Part shown: in pieces, positions 24,203 to 31,337 of the stretch
How the letters are laid out: each line of letters begins with the position of its first letter
Numbering within the stretch: position 1 is the first letter of the stretch
DNA from: a virus
DNA length: 45,852 bases
IMG/VR virus record: IMGVR_UViG_3300036770_001055
Coordinates: 1 to 45,852 of that record
Direction: 5' to 3' (one strand)
Notes under the pieces: model-generated
What the model was told of the DNA's origin: nothing
The model's database searches: none
What the model saw: the letters and a program-made list of their open reading frames with translations, nothing else
Program-made: the position numbers and the translations under genes

Positions 24203-24463
24203 CTACTCACCTTGGTAATCGGAATCTTCAGGCAGCGCCACCCGTTTCGGCTGAGAGACTGCGCGGTTTGCCCACATGAAAGCCTCTTCGCTCTTGGTCC
24301 GCGCAATGGAGAGCATACGCAGATCATGGTTGCTGTCAGTAACAAGAGCGTCTAAATGGCGTAATACACGCTCTTCGAGTTGTTTCGTACGGTTTACTAG
24401 CTCTACGTTAGTATCAGTTTGTGGTGTATATCCAGCCACAGGCAGTCCGGTGTGTACGGTCAT
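24203..24463 (-). CDS. Acb2-like protein (candidate anti-CBASS nucleotide sponge)
   Basis: An 86-residue protein, ATG 24463 with GAGG eight bases upstream. After a variable N-terminus come two helices, the second holding LRMLSIARTKSEEAFMWANR followed by AVSQPKR. The pattern R.L.IA.T...EAFM...RAV.QP is the conserved helix of a family of small phage proteins that includes the cyclic-oligonucleotide sponge Acb2, which forms hexamers and sequesters CBASS and Thoeris signal molecules. Length and helix content fit. The match is from memory of the family pattern and the binding residues cannot be verified here. The gene sits among early genes, suitable for early counter-defence. Confidence 0.55.
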   Translation of the reverse strand: MTVHTGLPVAGYTPQTDTNVELVNRTKQLEERVLRHLDALVTDSNHDLRMLSIARTKSEEAFMWANRAVSQPKRVALPEDSDYQGE

Positions 24464-24504
24464 TGGTGTTCCTCTGTTTCTATATACTTCAAGGTGCTAC
24501 ACTA

Positions 24505-25161
24505 CTAACTAGCAAATTCACAGATGCTTCGCGCCGGGCAGAACCGGCACAGCCCACTCGGTCGCGCGGGCCAGTTCTCAGTCTCCAGGGACTGCTCGAT
24601 CCGGTTGATCTTCGTCAACAACTTATTCCACATAGGACCGGACTCGTTGCGCTTATATACTGCGCTGTCGGTTGATCCGTCCTTTACCCAGAAGTAAACC
24701 GTCTTAACGGCCTTGATATCCGGGTAGTGCGCGAACGCTTGCAGCGCAAATAACTCTAGCTGCATGGGGTCTGGGCGGCGCTTTCCAGTCTTCCAGTCCC
24801 CGATAAATACCTTATCACCCTTACGGATAAATACGTCGAGCTTGCTGCGCATCCAGGCGTCGTCATCCCACCAACCGGTAGGGCGCAAGTTGGAGTTGAG
24901 CGTAAGCTCTAGCTCAGCAACCAGTTCACCGCCCTTAGCTGCTGCTTCGATAGCCACAACAGCGCTTTCACAATGAGCCACTTCGGCGGGGAGAGGTGTT
25001 CCATGCTTGATCCTGTCTTCAAACGACTTGTGGATTCGTTCGCCGTAAAGGCTGGCCTCGCCGCCAGGGTCACTCACAGCCTTGGTAATGCGCTGAAGAT
25101 AGTATCGTTTAGGGCAGTTCTCGTACATCTTCATAGATGAAAACGAATGCGATAGGTGCAT
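24505..25161 (-). CDS. PD-(D/E)xK exonuclease, Cas4/RecB-like with Fe-S cysteines
   Basis: A 218-residue protein from ATG 25161, which has GGAGG four bases upstream; a longer in-frame reading runs into a hairpin and is unlikely. Motifs: LSHSFSSMKMYENCPKRYYL (first Cys), RSKLDVF and IGDWKTGKRRP, giving the D...D-x-K of the PD-(D/E)xK nuclease core, and a C-terminal CRFCPARSICEF triple. Together C16 and the last three Cys would bind an iron-sulfur cluster as in Cas4 and AddB. No Cas1 is present, so the likely role is DNA end processing in phage recombination or replication. Confidence 0.8.
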   Translation of the reverse strand: MHLSHSFSSMKMYENCPKRYYLQRITKAVSDPGGEASLYGERIHKSFEDRIKHGTPLPAEVAHCESAVVAIEAAAKGGELVAELELTLNSNLRPTGWWDDDAWMRSKLDVFIRKGDKVFIGDWKTGKRRPDPMQLELFALQAFAHYPDIKAVKTVYFWVKDGSTDSAVYKRNESGPMWNKLLTKINRIEQSLETENWPARPSGLCRFCPARSICEFAS

Positions 25162-25171
25162 GATCCCTCCA

Positions 25172-25229
25172 AAAGAAAACGCCCCGCGACTCAAGACCAG
25201 CCGCCATCTACTGATCGAATCACGGGGCG
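25172..25229 (-). terminator. Terminator-like hairpin before the Cas4-like gene
   Basis: On the minus strand a stem CGCCCCG (25229-25223) pairs with CGGGGCG (25186-25180), extended by two more pairs past one mismatch, with a loop of about 30 nt, followed by the T-rich run TTTTCTTTT (25179-25172) and then directly by the GGAGG of the nuclease gene. This could end transcripts coming from the polymerase side or act as an attenuator for the downstream block. Confidence 0.6.
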
Positions 25230-25267
25230 CTTGGGCCGACAACCCCCGCTGCTCAGGCCCGACTCAA

Positions 25268-25296
25268 GTTATACAGGCTTGCCTTGTTAGGAGCAA
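25268..25296 (-). promoter_or_regulatory. Possible sigma70-type promoter
   Basis: Reading the minus strand, TTGCTC (25296-25291), a 17-bp gap and TATAAC (25273-25268). The -10 differs at one position from TATAAT, but the -35 matches only in TTG. It would start a leader RNA near 25261 that meets the terminator-like hairpin at 25229-25172 before the nuclease gene. Confidence 0.35.
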
Positions 25297-25304
25297 GTAC
25301 AAAG

Positions 25305-25583
25305 TTACCAGTGAACAGATCCTCCGCCCAACTGATCGCCCTCGCCGTAACCGTATCCATTGCCGTTGTAACTTCCTCGATTAACCCGTCCGCACCCCAG
25401 CCCGTTACCAGACCCCACGTTAGTCAAGTCTTCACAGGCATAGTTGCCTTCCCCCCAGCCGTCCCCGGTAGGACAAAGAACTTCTTCGTAATCCGCACCC
25501 CAGCCGTTAGCGGCGCCATCAAGCGTGCAGAGAAGACCAGGGCTAAACAACGGCCAGAGCACGACCTTATTTGGAGTCGCCAT
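25305..25583 (-). CDS. Gly/Tyr/Asp-rich LWPLF protein, paralogue A
   Basis: About 92 residues from ATG 25583, nested 17 bp into the end of the polymerase gene; a start 21 bases earlier is possible. The N-terminus NKVVLWPLFSPGLLCTLDGA is the family motif shared with six other genes up to 32863, and the remainder is Gly-rich (GDGWGEGN, NGNGYGYGEGDQLGGG). This copy differs by containing four Cys and more Trp/Asn and by being separated from the MoxR/VWA cluster. The function is unknown. It is translationally coupled to DNA polymerase and is followed by a possible promoter and a terminator-like hairpin. Confidence 0.6.
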   Translation of the reverse strand: MATPNKVVLWPLFSPGLLCTLDGAANGWGADYEEVLCPTGDGWGEGNYACEDLTNVGSGNGLGCGRVNRGSYNGNGYGYGEGDQLGGGSVHW

Positions 25584-27408
25584 AGGAATACCCCCACCCT
25601 GCATCGCACGCCACAGGCAGGTCAGGTGCCCATGCTGGCGGTGTAGACATAATCTTGGTGATGTCGGCTATCGCTTGGTCCTTCTGTGTTTCACGTGTAA
25701 CAACAACGACTTCGTCGTGTACCTGAAGGACGATCCTATAGCGCCTTGCTATCCGTAGCATCTGCTCAGTAATAACGACACGGGCGAGTGCCTGTACTAC
25801 ATTTTCGACACATTTTCCTCCGTACACGTTGTTCCATATAACCTTGTCCTCAATACCTGATAGATAGTTCTTATAACTTCGCGGATCGTTGATGTATGAG
25901 AAGCCGCTTTCGGTCATGCGCAAGGCTGGATACCGTAGAGTGAACCCGTTCGGAAGCTGGATACCTTCGGGAGTGAAGGGCAGGATCGAGATGTTGCCGC
26001 CCTCACCAGCGGCCATCGCCCGCAGTGCGTAACCGCACACGTTCCACAGTTCTGGAATCTTATGGTAGGTCTGGCGGTATAGGTTAACGACACGCTTCGC
26101 TTCGTTAGGTTCTAGGTTGATCGCCATGCCGCCCTGCCCAAGTGCAAGGGTCTTACGGAACTTCTCAGCCCCAATACCGTACCCCATTCCGAGTACTGAT
26201 GTTTTGCCTACGAATCTTTCGCTCTTGTCAGCCTTAGTGATCTCTCGATCATAGATCGTACTCGCAAACTCACAGTAAACGTCTCGCCCCTCACGGAACG
26301 ACTCAACTAGATCCTCCTGCCCTGCCAGCCACGCCAGCATCCTAGCTTCAATCTGCGAAAGGTCGCTTGCCACGAGCACGCATCCCCGTGGTGCCCTCAG
26401 CGAACGCCTGATAGCGCCGCCCCGTGGTAGATTCTGAAGGTTGAGTTTGTCCCCGCCACTGAAGCGATTTGTATGTGCGCCACAGTAGTTCAGCATAATG
26501 GGCAGCCGCCCGCGCTCAGCCACGCCGAGCATCGCCTCGGTCCGTGTCTCCTCGATGGTTGACTTAGCGCCTAGCCGCGTCGTGACTGCGACTGCTACCC
26601 GTTCATCCGGGTGTTCTTGCAAAGCGAGGAAGTCTTGGTCTGTCTTACTGAAAGCGTACGTCTCCTTGCCAGTCCGCAGGGATGTTTTCATCGGCGGCTC
26701 GACACCAAGGGACCGCAAGTGTTCCGCAAACTTCGGGTTGCTCATGATCGTTTCCAGGGCGTTGTCCCCCCCGAAGTCTTCGAGCAGCTTCTGCTTGCGC
26801 TCGCGCACTGCTTGCAAGTGCGACGTGAGTAGGTCCGTGTCGATCTCGATAAGCGGATCGGTGTACATCCGCATGGTCAAGTCGATCAACCTAAGCTCAT
26901 CCTTGGGGAACCCACGAGCCATGTGGAGGAACAGCTTATAAGTAAGGTCCACGTCGTTGACGCAATATGCCCCGTATTGCGCAAGCTCTTGCGGCGTGAA
27001 GTCCAAGCGCCGCTTGCCGATGGCACGCAGCACCTCGTCGCCCTTGGCGCCGAGCCCGTAGTGCTCAGCCAGTGCCTTGAGAGAGTTAGATACGACGTGG
27101 CCATGCAGAGGCCGCGCCATTGAGAGCGTGTCGAGCCAGAGTTTGGGACGGATGCCGAACTTCCAAGCTAAAATTGCTCCGTCGAAGGCGCAGTTATGCG
27201 CTAGGATCGCACGCTTGGAATAGTCTAGCGATTTCAAAAACTTACCGGGGTTCTCCCCACTGTACCAGTCGGTGGGATGGCCGTTGACTTTGACGGCCAC
27301 CCCGATAATCTCGAAACGCGGATCTCGGATGTAGGCTTCCGTCGTCATCTTCGACAAGGAGTAGTCCTTGTCATAGTATGTTTCAAAATCTGTCGTCACT
27401 ACATCCAT
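25567..27408 (-). CDS. DNA polymerase I family (family A) with 3'-5' exonuclease
   Basis: A 613-residue protein; ATG 27408 with GAGG upstream is preferred over a longer form that overlaps the preceding gene. Exonuclease residues: VVTTDFETYY (exo I), AHNCAFDGAIL (exo II) and CVNDVDLTYKLF (exo III). Polymerase motifs: A ASDLSQIEARMLAWL (348-361), B RFVGKTSVLGMGYG (398-411), C LQVHDEVVV (561-569). No 5' nuclease domain is present. This is the phage replicative polymerase. The C-terminus ends in GWGYSYGDSK, curiously similar in composition to the adjacent Gly/Tyr-rich proteins. Confidence 0.9.
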   Translation of the reverse strand: MDVVTTDFETYYDKDYSLSKMTTEAYIRDPRFEIIGVAVKVNGHPTDWYSGENPGKFLKSLDYSKRAILAHNCAFDGAILAWKFGIRPKLWLDTLSMARPLHGHVVSNSLKALAEHYGLGAKGDEVLRAIGKRRLDFTPQELAQYGAYCVNDVDLTYKLFLHMARGFPKDELRLIDLTMRMYTDPLIEIDTDLLTSHLQAVRERKQKLLEDFGGDNALETIMSNPKFAEHLRSLGVEPPMKTSLRTGKETYAFSKTDQDFLALQEHPDERVAVAVTTRLGAKSTIEETRTEAMLGVAERGRLPIMLNYCGAHTNRFSGGDKLNLQNLPRGGAIRRSLRAPRGCVLVASDLSQIEARMLAWLAGQEDLVESFREGRDVYCEFASTIYDREITKADKSERFVGKTSVLGMGYGIGAEKFRKTLALGQGGMAINLEPNEAKRVVNLYRQTYHKIPELWNVCGYALRAMAAGEGGNISILPFTPEGIQLPNGFTLRYPALRMTESGFSYINDPRSYKNYLSGIEDKVIWNNVYGGKCVENVVQALARVVITEQMLRIARRYRIVLQVHDEVVVVTRETQKDQAIADITKIMSTPPAWAPDLPVACDAGWGYSYGDSK

Positions 27409-27418
27409 AGTCCGTCCC

Positions 27419-27628
27419 TCACAGTGCTCGCAGTTGGCGGCGTAGTTCGCTTTTCTTGTTAGCAAGCCAGCGCTTGTCGCTTGGCGTGCCGGGGAAGGTG
27501 CTCTTAAACGTCTTCCCGTTATACTCCAGCGTCACGTATAGATGCGTGCCGACTTCCATATCGACGACGCGAACCCCCTCGTTAAGTGACTGGACTATCT
27601 GCTCGATGTGTTTCTTCTTTAGTCGCAT
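27419..27628 (-). CDS. Small basic protein (unknown, 69 aa)
   Basis: Starts inside the end of the DUF5664-like gene (47-bp overlap) and ends ten bases before the polymerase start. The product is basic with KKKHIEQIVQSLNEG, THLYVTLEYNGKTFKSTFPG and RRQLRAL. The beta-rich middle with YNGKTFKSTFPGTPSDKRW could be a small nucleic-acid-binding fold of HicA-like size, but this is speculative. Position suggests a polymerase accessory or regulator. Confidence 0.5.
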   Translation of the reverse strand: MRLKKKHIEQIVQSLNEGVRVVDMEVGTHLYVTLEYNGKTFKSTFPGTPSDKRWLANKKSELRRQLRAL

Positions 27629-27950
27629 AGGTCGCTGCCTTCGGTACGTTAAGCCGCGTATCTGTACCAGTACGGCGGTTCTGGTAAGCTATTAGGAACA
27701 AAATACAGCACCCAGCATGGGCCAAGTGGGAGAGGTTTGTCTCGGGGTCTTTGTCTTCGCCCCGCCACCATGCCCACATATGTCTCATGAGTGCGTTGAA
27801 TGGTCGGTCCCAGTCCATCCCCTTCGCCCAGTTATGGGCCTCGTATTTCTGCGCTCCAAACATCAAGACTTTGAGGATCTCTTCGAGCGCATCAGCCGGT
27901 AGCAAGCTCCACTGGAGCTTGCCGCTGTCGTCCTTACGTCCGTCCGCCAT
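27582..27950 (-). CDS. DUF5664 / MazZ-like dNTP pyrophosphohydrolase
   Basis: A 122-residue protein. DSGKLQWSLLPADALEEILK, GAQKYEAHNW and HMWAWWRGEDKDPETNLSHL are the conserved elements of the DUF5664 family of all-alpha NTP pyrophosphohydrolase-like proteins; the E-D...D-E-T and following His-rich helix are the presumed metal site. Characterised relatives (MazZ) hydrolyse dATP/dGTP in phages with 2-aminoadenine DNA. No PurZ or DatZ gene is visible here, so the role may be nucleotide-pool control rather than base substitution. It sits between the VWA protein and the polymerase. Confidence 0.75.
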   Translation of the reverse strand: MADGRKDDSGKLQWSLLPADALEEILKVLMFGAQKYEAHNWAKGMDWDRPFNALMRHMWAWWRGEDKDPETNLSHLAHAGCCILFLIAYQNRRTGTDTRLNVPKAATYATKEETHRADSPVT

Positions 27951-27956
27951 GTCGCC

Positions 27957-29090
27957 TCACTTCATGGTTGTCACTTCGCCAAACGGAGCCTGATCAAGCG
28001 CCGTTGATACCCATAACACAGGATAATCAGGAGGTGATCCGAAATCACCGGAACACAAGTCAGTCAGCACCACACACGCAACTGGATTTAGTTGCTGCGC
28101 GTCAACGTAGCGAAAGATCGGGCTGAACGCCGTGCCGCCACCGCCATGACGGGCGAAGTGGGGCGTATCCTCCGGGGCAAACGAGTCGCAGTGCAGCACT
28201 TCTGCGTCGAAGTAAACGACATGCACCGCCGTAGGCCGCAGGTCAGTGTGGATCGCCGTGATCTCACCAGCAAACTGCGCCACCTCTTGGTTGCTAACCG
28301 AGCCAGAACAGTCAACCGCGATAACGAGCGGACCAAGCGCCTCACCAGTACGCGACGGCATGTAAAGCGACTGGGGTAAGAACCGTCTGTTAGGCCGCGA
28401 CCATGTGCGGCTGTCGTCCCGACACTTCACAACGAAGCGTTGCAGGACATCACGCCAGTTGACCTTGGGTTGCAGTATCTCGGACACGAGTTGCTGCATT
28501 CGCACCGACAACTTACCAGCCATACGAGCAGCTTGCGCCGCTTGTGCAACCTTGACGCGCATCTCAGAAGCGGCTTGCTCGACTTCCGCAGGGCTACCAC
28601 TTGCGTCTATAATATCGCGACCAATGCCAGGAACGCCAGAGCCATCAGCCCCACGCCCCTTGCCAGACTTCTTACCAGACGGGTTCTCGGGGAGGATGTT
28701 GTAGATCCCCTCGGACGTACCGCCACCCTTGTCGTAGATTGCCTTATCAAGACACCCACCCTTGATGAATATGCCGATACCTTCATCGCTAAGTAGTTGA
28801 TTTATAACGAAATCTGCGGCTATATTCCAGCGTTCTGCATCGCGCTGTCCTCTGCGGTAGTTGTGCTCCAACATGGGGTGCAGACACTCATGCGCTACCA
28901 GAAACATAACCTCGGCATCGCTCAGCCCGCCGACAAACTCCGGGTTGTAGTAGATCACCTTGCCATCAGTTCCCGCTGTGGGAACTGCGTTGGTTATTAC
29001 TGTCTTCAAATTGAGCGCAACCGTGCCGATGAACGGATGTGCCAGCACAAGGGCTGTCTTCGCCTTGCTTAGTTTGTGTTCGATGTTCAT
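27957..29090 (-). CDS. VWA / putative metallopeptidase protein (DUF2201-like)
   Basis: A 377-residue protein with two parts. The N-terminal domain has VAHECLHPMLEH (HExxH at 67-71) and RWNIAADFVIN (about 88-98), typical of the putative metallopeptidase domain of DUF2201 proteins. After a Gly/Lys-rich linker comes a von Willebrand A-like domain with MIDAS-type DCSGS (260-264) and a later VVLTDLCSG. Such proteins are usually encoded next to a MoxR-type AAA+ ATPase, and one is present at 31338-32339. They probably work together as a chaperone-like machine on an unknown client. A recurrent AGGAGATAACTA leader precedes the start. Confidence 0.8.
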   Translation of the reverse strand: MNIEHKLSKAKTALVLAHPFIGTVALNLKTVITNAVPTAGTDGKVIYYNPEFVGGLSDAEVMFLVAHECLHPMLEHNYRRGQRDAERWNIAADFVINQLLSDEGIGIFIKGGCLDKAIYDKGGGTSEGIYNILPENPSGKKSGKGRGADGSGVPGIGRDIIDASGSPAEVEQAASEMRVKVAQAAQAARMAGKLSVRMQQLVSEILQPKVNWRDVLQRFVVKCRDDSRTWSRPNRRFLPQSLYMPSRTGEALGPLVIAVDCSGSVSNQEVAQFAGEITAIHTDLRPTAVHVVYFDAEVLHCDSFAPEDTPHFARHGGGGTAFSPIFRYVDAQQLNPVACVVLTDLCSGDFGSPPDYPVLWVSTALDQAPFGEVTTMK

Positions 29091-29107
29091 GCGTAGTTAT
29101 CTCCTGT

Positions 29108-29341
29108 TTATTCGTAGCGTTTGCCGTTGCCTAGGTGGTCGCCATCGCCGTAACCGTGCCCAGAATCAAACCCATAACCGTACCCATACTCATCGCCGCC
29201 ACCGTAACCGTGGCTATAGCCGGGGGAGTACCCCGGCTTGTCACCATAATAATCTGAATCTCCGCTACTGTACCCATGTCCAGTGCCATCCAACGTAGCT
29301 AGGTAACCGCTGCTAAAGAGCGGCCAGAGCACTGTCCGCAT
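29108..29341 (-). CDS. Gly/Tyr/Asp-rich LWPLF protein, paralogue B
   Basis: 77 residues. ATG 29341 (MRTVLWPLFSSGYLATLDG) is chosen because all paralogues begin at this point and GGAGG lies at a good distance; an ATG at 29347 overlapping the upstream stop is the alternative. The rest is built of Gly, Tyr, Asp and Ser (GYSPGYSHGYGGGDEYGYGY). It is the gene immediately before the VWA protein in the transcription direction and is coupled to the 283-residue gene before it. Low-complexity aromatic-glycine composition could favour phase separation or fibre formation; this is inferred. Confidence 0.65.
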   Translation of the reverse strand: MRTVLWPLFSSGYLATLDGTGHGYSSGDSDYYGDKPGYSPGYSHGYGGGDEYGYGYGFDSGHGYGDGDHLGNGKRYE

Positions 29342-29343
29342 CG

Positions 29344-30195
29344 TCATCCGCCTCCCATGAAGGCTCGCATCCGAGCCATAATGTCGTTCGCGGTGTCGAT
29401 TGTATCGGTCCGAAGCATCTCGTTGCTACGTAAATCATCCGCATCGTAAGAGATAAGCCGTGCCTCCACTTCACGGCGCATATCCTCAAGGTTGGGGTCA
29501 TCAGCGAAGTTAAGCCGGGGCAACAGCGCACACATATCACGGGCGTTCTCGATGAGGCTATCATGGATGCGTCCGTCTGGGTTACTCAGCCGCTGCGAGA
29601 TCCGTTCGACGTGTTCATAAAGCCGCTGCCAAGCCTCTAGCATGGCGCCAGACTGCGCCTGCTTAACGCGGGCCTCAACGTCCGCTTGGATCGCTGACAA
29701 CTCACCATCGGCGAGGCTCACTCGGAAGTCGCTCGATGGCACAGGGAACACGGCCAAGTCTATCTTAAACTTGCGGCCGATAGCATCAGCACTCGGGTAA
29801 TCGTCCTCGTTGTAGAGCGAACCGAGCAACACCCTGGCGGCATCCCGAAGCGTGTCGTATTCAGCGATGAACGTCGCAACAAGTGCCTCCCACTTGGCCT
29901 TGTGAGTGCGGAACTCAGACATAAACTCCAAGTAGTTAGCTGTCGGTAGCATCTGCATACCGTCGAGCCCCCAAGGGAGCGTGTTGGTGTAGAACCGCTG
30001 GCGCACTGCCGAAGTCATCTTGTGGATGGCGTCGAGGCTTTGGTTCATCGGCAAGAGCGCCTTGTGGTATCGCCCTGCCGCTGTCGTCGTATTGTGGGTT
30101 GCTGCCACCTCGGAAGACACTCGCTTGTCGTGCTTGCGAGCCGTCCACTGCGAGATAGATAGTTGCACCAGAAGTGCGCGGTCGTTGATGTGCAT
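29344..30195 (-). CDS. Helical protein of the MoxR/VWA cluster (DUF3150-like?)
   Basis: A 283-residue protein, mainly helical. SISQWTARKHDKRVSSEVA near the N-terminus and a middle part with NTLPWGLDGMQMLPTANYL followed by EFMSEF resemble DUF3150-type proteins found beside MoxR ATPases in phages and bacteria, but this family match is from memory. No enzymatic motif is visible. The gene has the recurrent AGGAGATAACT leader, and paralogue B follows immediately. It is probably a third component of the ATPase/VWA module. Confidence 0.6.
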   Translation of the reverse strand: MHINDRALLVQLSISQWTARKHDKRVSSEVAATHNTTTAAGRYHKALLPMNQSLDAIHKMTSAVRQRFYTNTLPWGLDGMQMLPTANYLEFMSEFRTHKAKWEALVATFIAEYDTLRDAARVLLGSLYNEDDYPSADAIGRKFKIDLAVFPVPSSDFRVSLADGELSAIQADVEARVKQAQSGAMLEAWQRLYEHVERISQRLSNPDGRIHDSLIENARDMCALLPRLNFADDPNLEDMRREVEARLISYDADDLRSNEMLRTDTIDTANDIMARMRAFMGGG

Positions 30196-30226
30196 AGTTA
30201 TCTCCTAGTTGTTTATAGTTAGCGTT

Positions 30227-30445
30227 CTACTTGTACTCACGTCCGTCGCCGTAACCGAAACCGGGGTTGAACCCCCCGCCATATTTATAGTTATCCCCCA
30301 TGCCTACCTTGTATGCGTAACCACCGCCATAACCGCCGCCGGTACTGTCACCGTAACCGGTGCCGTAAGAGCCACCGCCCCAGTCGTTACCGTCTATCGT
30401 AGCCAAGTAGCCGCTGCTAAAGAGCGGCCAGAGGATGAGTTTCAC
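30227..30445 (-). CDS. Gly/Tyr/Asp-rich LWPLF protein, paralogue C
   Basis: 72 residues from GTG 30445, which overlaps the TGA of paralogue D (GTGA), with GGAGGAGG upstream inside D. The N-terminal motif is KLILWPLFSSGYLATIDG; the tail (GGGYGGGYAYKVGMG, GFGYGDG) is Gly/Tyr-rich with some Lys. Together with D it forms a two-gene unit between the 99-residue protein and the DUF3150-like protein. Confidence 0.65.
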   Translation of the reverse strand: MKLILWPLFSSGYLATIDGNDWGGGSYGTGYGDSTGGGYGGGYAYKVGMGDNYKYGGGFNPGFGYGDGREYK

Positions 30446-30702
30446 AAGCCGCCTCCTCCGTAACCGTTACCGGCACTGTAAACGGGATTGTAACCATAGC
30501 CGTGACCGTAACCATAACCGGGTCCAAAACCGTCGCCATGACCGCCACCGTATCCGTCACCGTAGTCCCCTCCAAATCCGTCTCCGCAACCATCTCCGTC
30601 GCCATCACTGTAACCGTAATCATCACTGTTACCCTGCCCGTCGAACGTAACTAACCAGCCGCTGCTAAAGAGCGGCCAGAGGACAGTCTTCATAACCCAC
30701 AT
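30442..30702 (-). CDS. Gly/Tyr/Asp-rich LWPLF protein, paralogue D
   Basis: 86 residues from ATG 30702, which has GGAGG five bases upstream; ATG 30693 would align better with paralogues (MKTVLWPLFSSGWLVTFDG) but lies 14 bases from that site. The tail is a Gly/Tyr/Asp repeat with GYG, GDG and GHG steps (GDGFGGDYGDGYGGGHGDG). The C-terminal GYGGGGL element recurs in F and G. Function unknown. Confidence 0.65.
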   Translation of the reverse strand: MWVMKTVLWPLFSSGWLVTFDGQGNSDDYGYSDGDGDGCGDGFGGDYGDGYGGGHGDGFGPGYGYGHGYGYNPVYSAGNGYGGGGL

Positions 30703-30731
30703 GGTAACCTCCGACCGCTCTCGGTTCGCTG

Positions 30732-31031
30732 TTACTTGAACGTCTTCGCCCAGCCAGCCGCTTGGCAAGGCACGATGTAGAGCACCGCTCGCATGGTTAC
30801 GTTCACGATAGGCGCTGTAGCATCAAGAACTGTTTGATTACGAGGGCCAGTCACCAAGGAGTTGAGCCCTTGTTCAGTACCCCAAACACGAACGATCTTA
30901 GCGTTCGTCATCGTCAGCCAGTGGAAGTCATCGCTAACTTCCGCCTTCTCACAGACCCATACATGGCCTCGGTCAGCAGCCACGAGACACACGCCGTACT
31001 CGTTCAGGGAGTCATTGGTGTTCGCAGTCAT
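30732..31031 (-). CDS. Conserved small phage protein (99 aa, unknown)
   Basis: Contains AKIVRVWGTEQGLNSLVTGP and NQTVLDATAPIVNV, then a terminal IVPCQAAGW. The pattern RxWGT..GL..L..GP...T.LD is familiar from small conserved phage proteins, but no function is established that I know of. The gene has the AGGAGATAACT leader and lies between paralogues E and D, so it belongs to the alternating cluster. Confidence 0.6.
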   Translation of the reverse strand: MTANTNDSLNEYGVCLVAADRGHVWVCEKAEVSDDFHWLTMTNAKIVRVWGTEQGLNSLVTGPRNQTVLDATAPIVNVTMRAVLYIVPCQAAGWAKTFK

Positions 31032-31048
31032 AGTTATCTCCTGTATGT

Positions 31049-31330
31049 TTAGCAGATTGGCCTGAAGCCGTTACCGTTCTTGTCACCGTCACCAAAGCCA
31101 GCGCCGTCACGCGCAGTGTCGAGCACTGTGCCACACGCAAACAACCGCCTTAAAGGTTTGCCATTCATACCTCCACCACCGTCACCGAAACCATTACCAA
31201 GGCCGTCACCGTAACCGAAGTCGCCGCCATCTCCGTAGTTATCCTCATTCGAGATGCCGTACCCGTGCCCGCCACCATCGAGGGTGGCGAGCGTACCATC
31301 ACTAAACAACGGCCAGAGAACCGGTCGCAT
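31049..31330 (-). CDS. Gly/Tyr/Asp-rich LWPLF protein, paralogue E (with C-terminal extension)
   Basis: 93 residues from ATG 31330 (GAGG five bases upstream), seven bases after the MoxR gene. The N-terminus is MRPVLWPLFSDGTLATLDGG. A Gly/Asp-rich part is followed by a non-repetitive segment (NGKPLRRLFACGTVLDTARD) and a second short Gly/Asp part ending in FRPIC. This is the only cluster copy with an inserted non-repetitive segment and two Cys, possibly from recombination or a specialised role. Confidence 0.6.
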   Translation of the reverse strand: MRPVLWPLFSDGTLATLDGGGHGYGISNEDNYGDGGDFGYGDGLGNGFGDGGGGMNGKPLRRLFACGTVLDTARDGAGFGDGDKNGNGFRPIC

Positions 31331-31337
31331 ACGAACC

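Noticed and set aside
27582-27950. A full 2-aminoadenine (Z) DNA pathway
   Set aside because: Only the MazZ-like gene is seen; no PurZ-like adenylosuccinate synthase or DatZ-like HD hydrolase is recognisable in the window.
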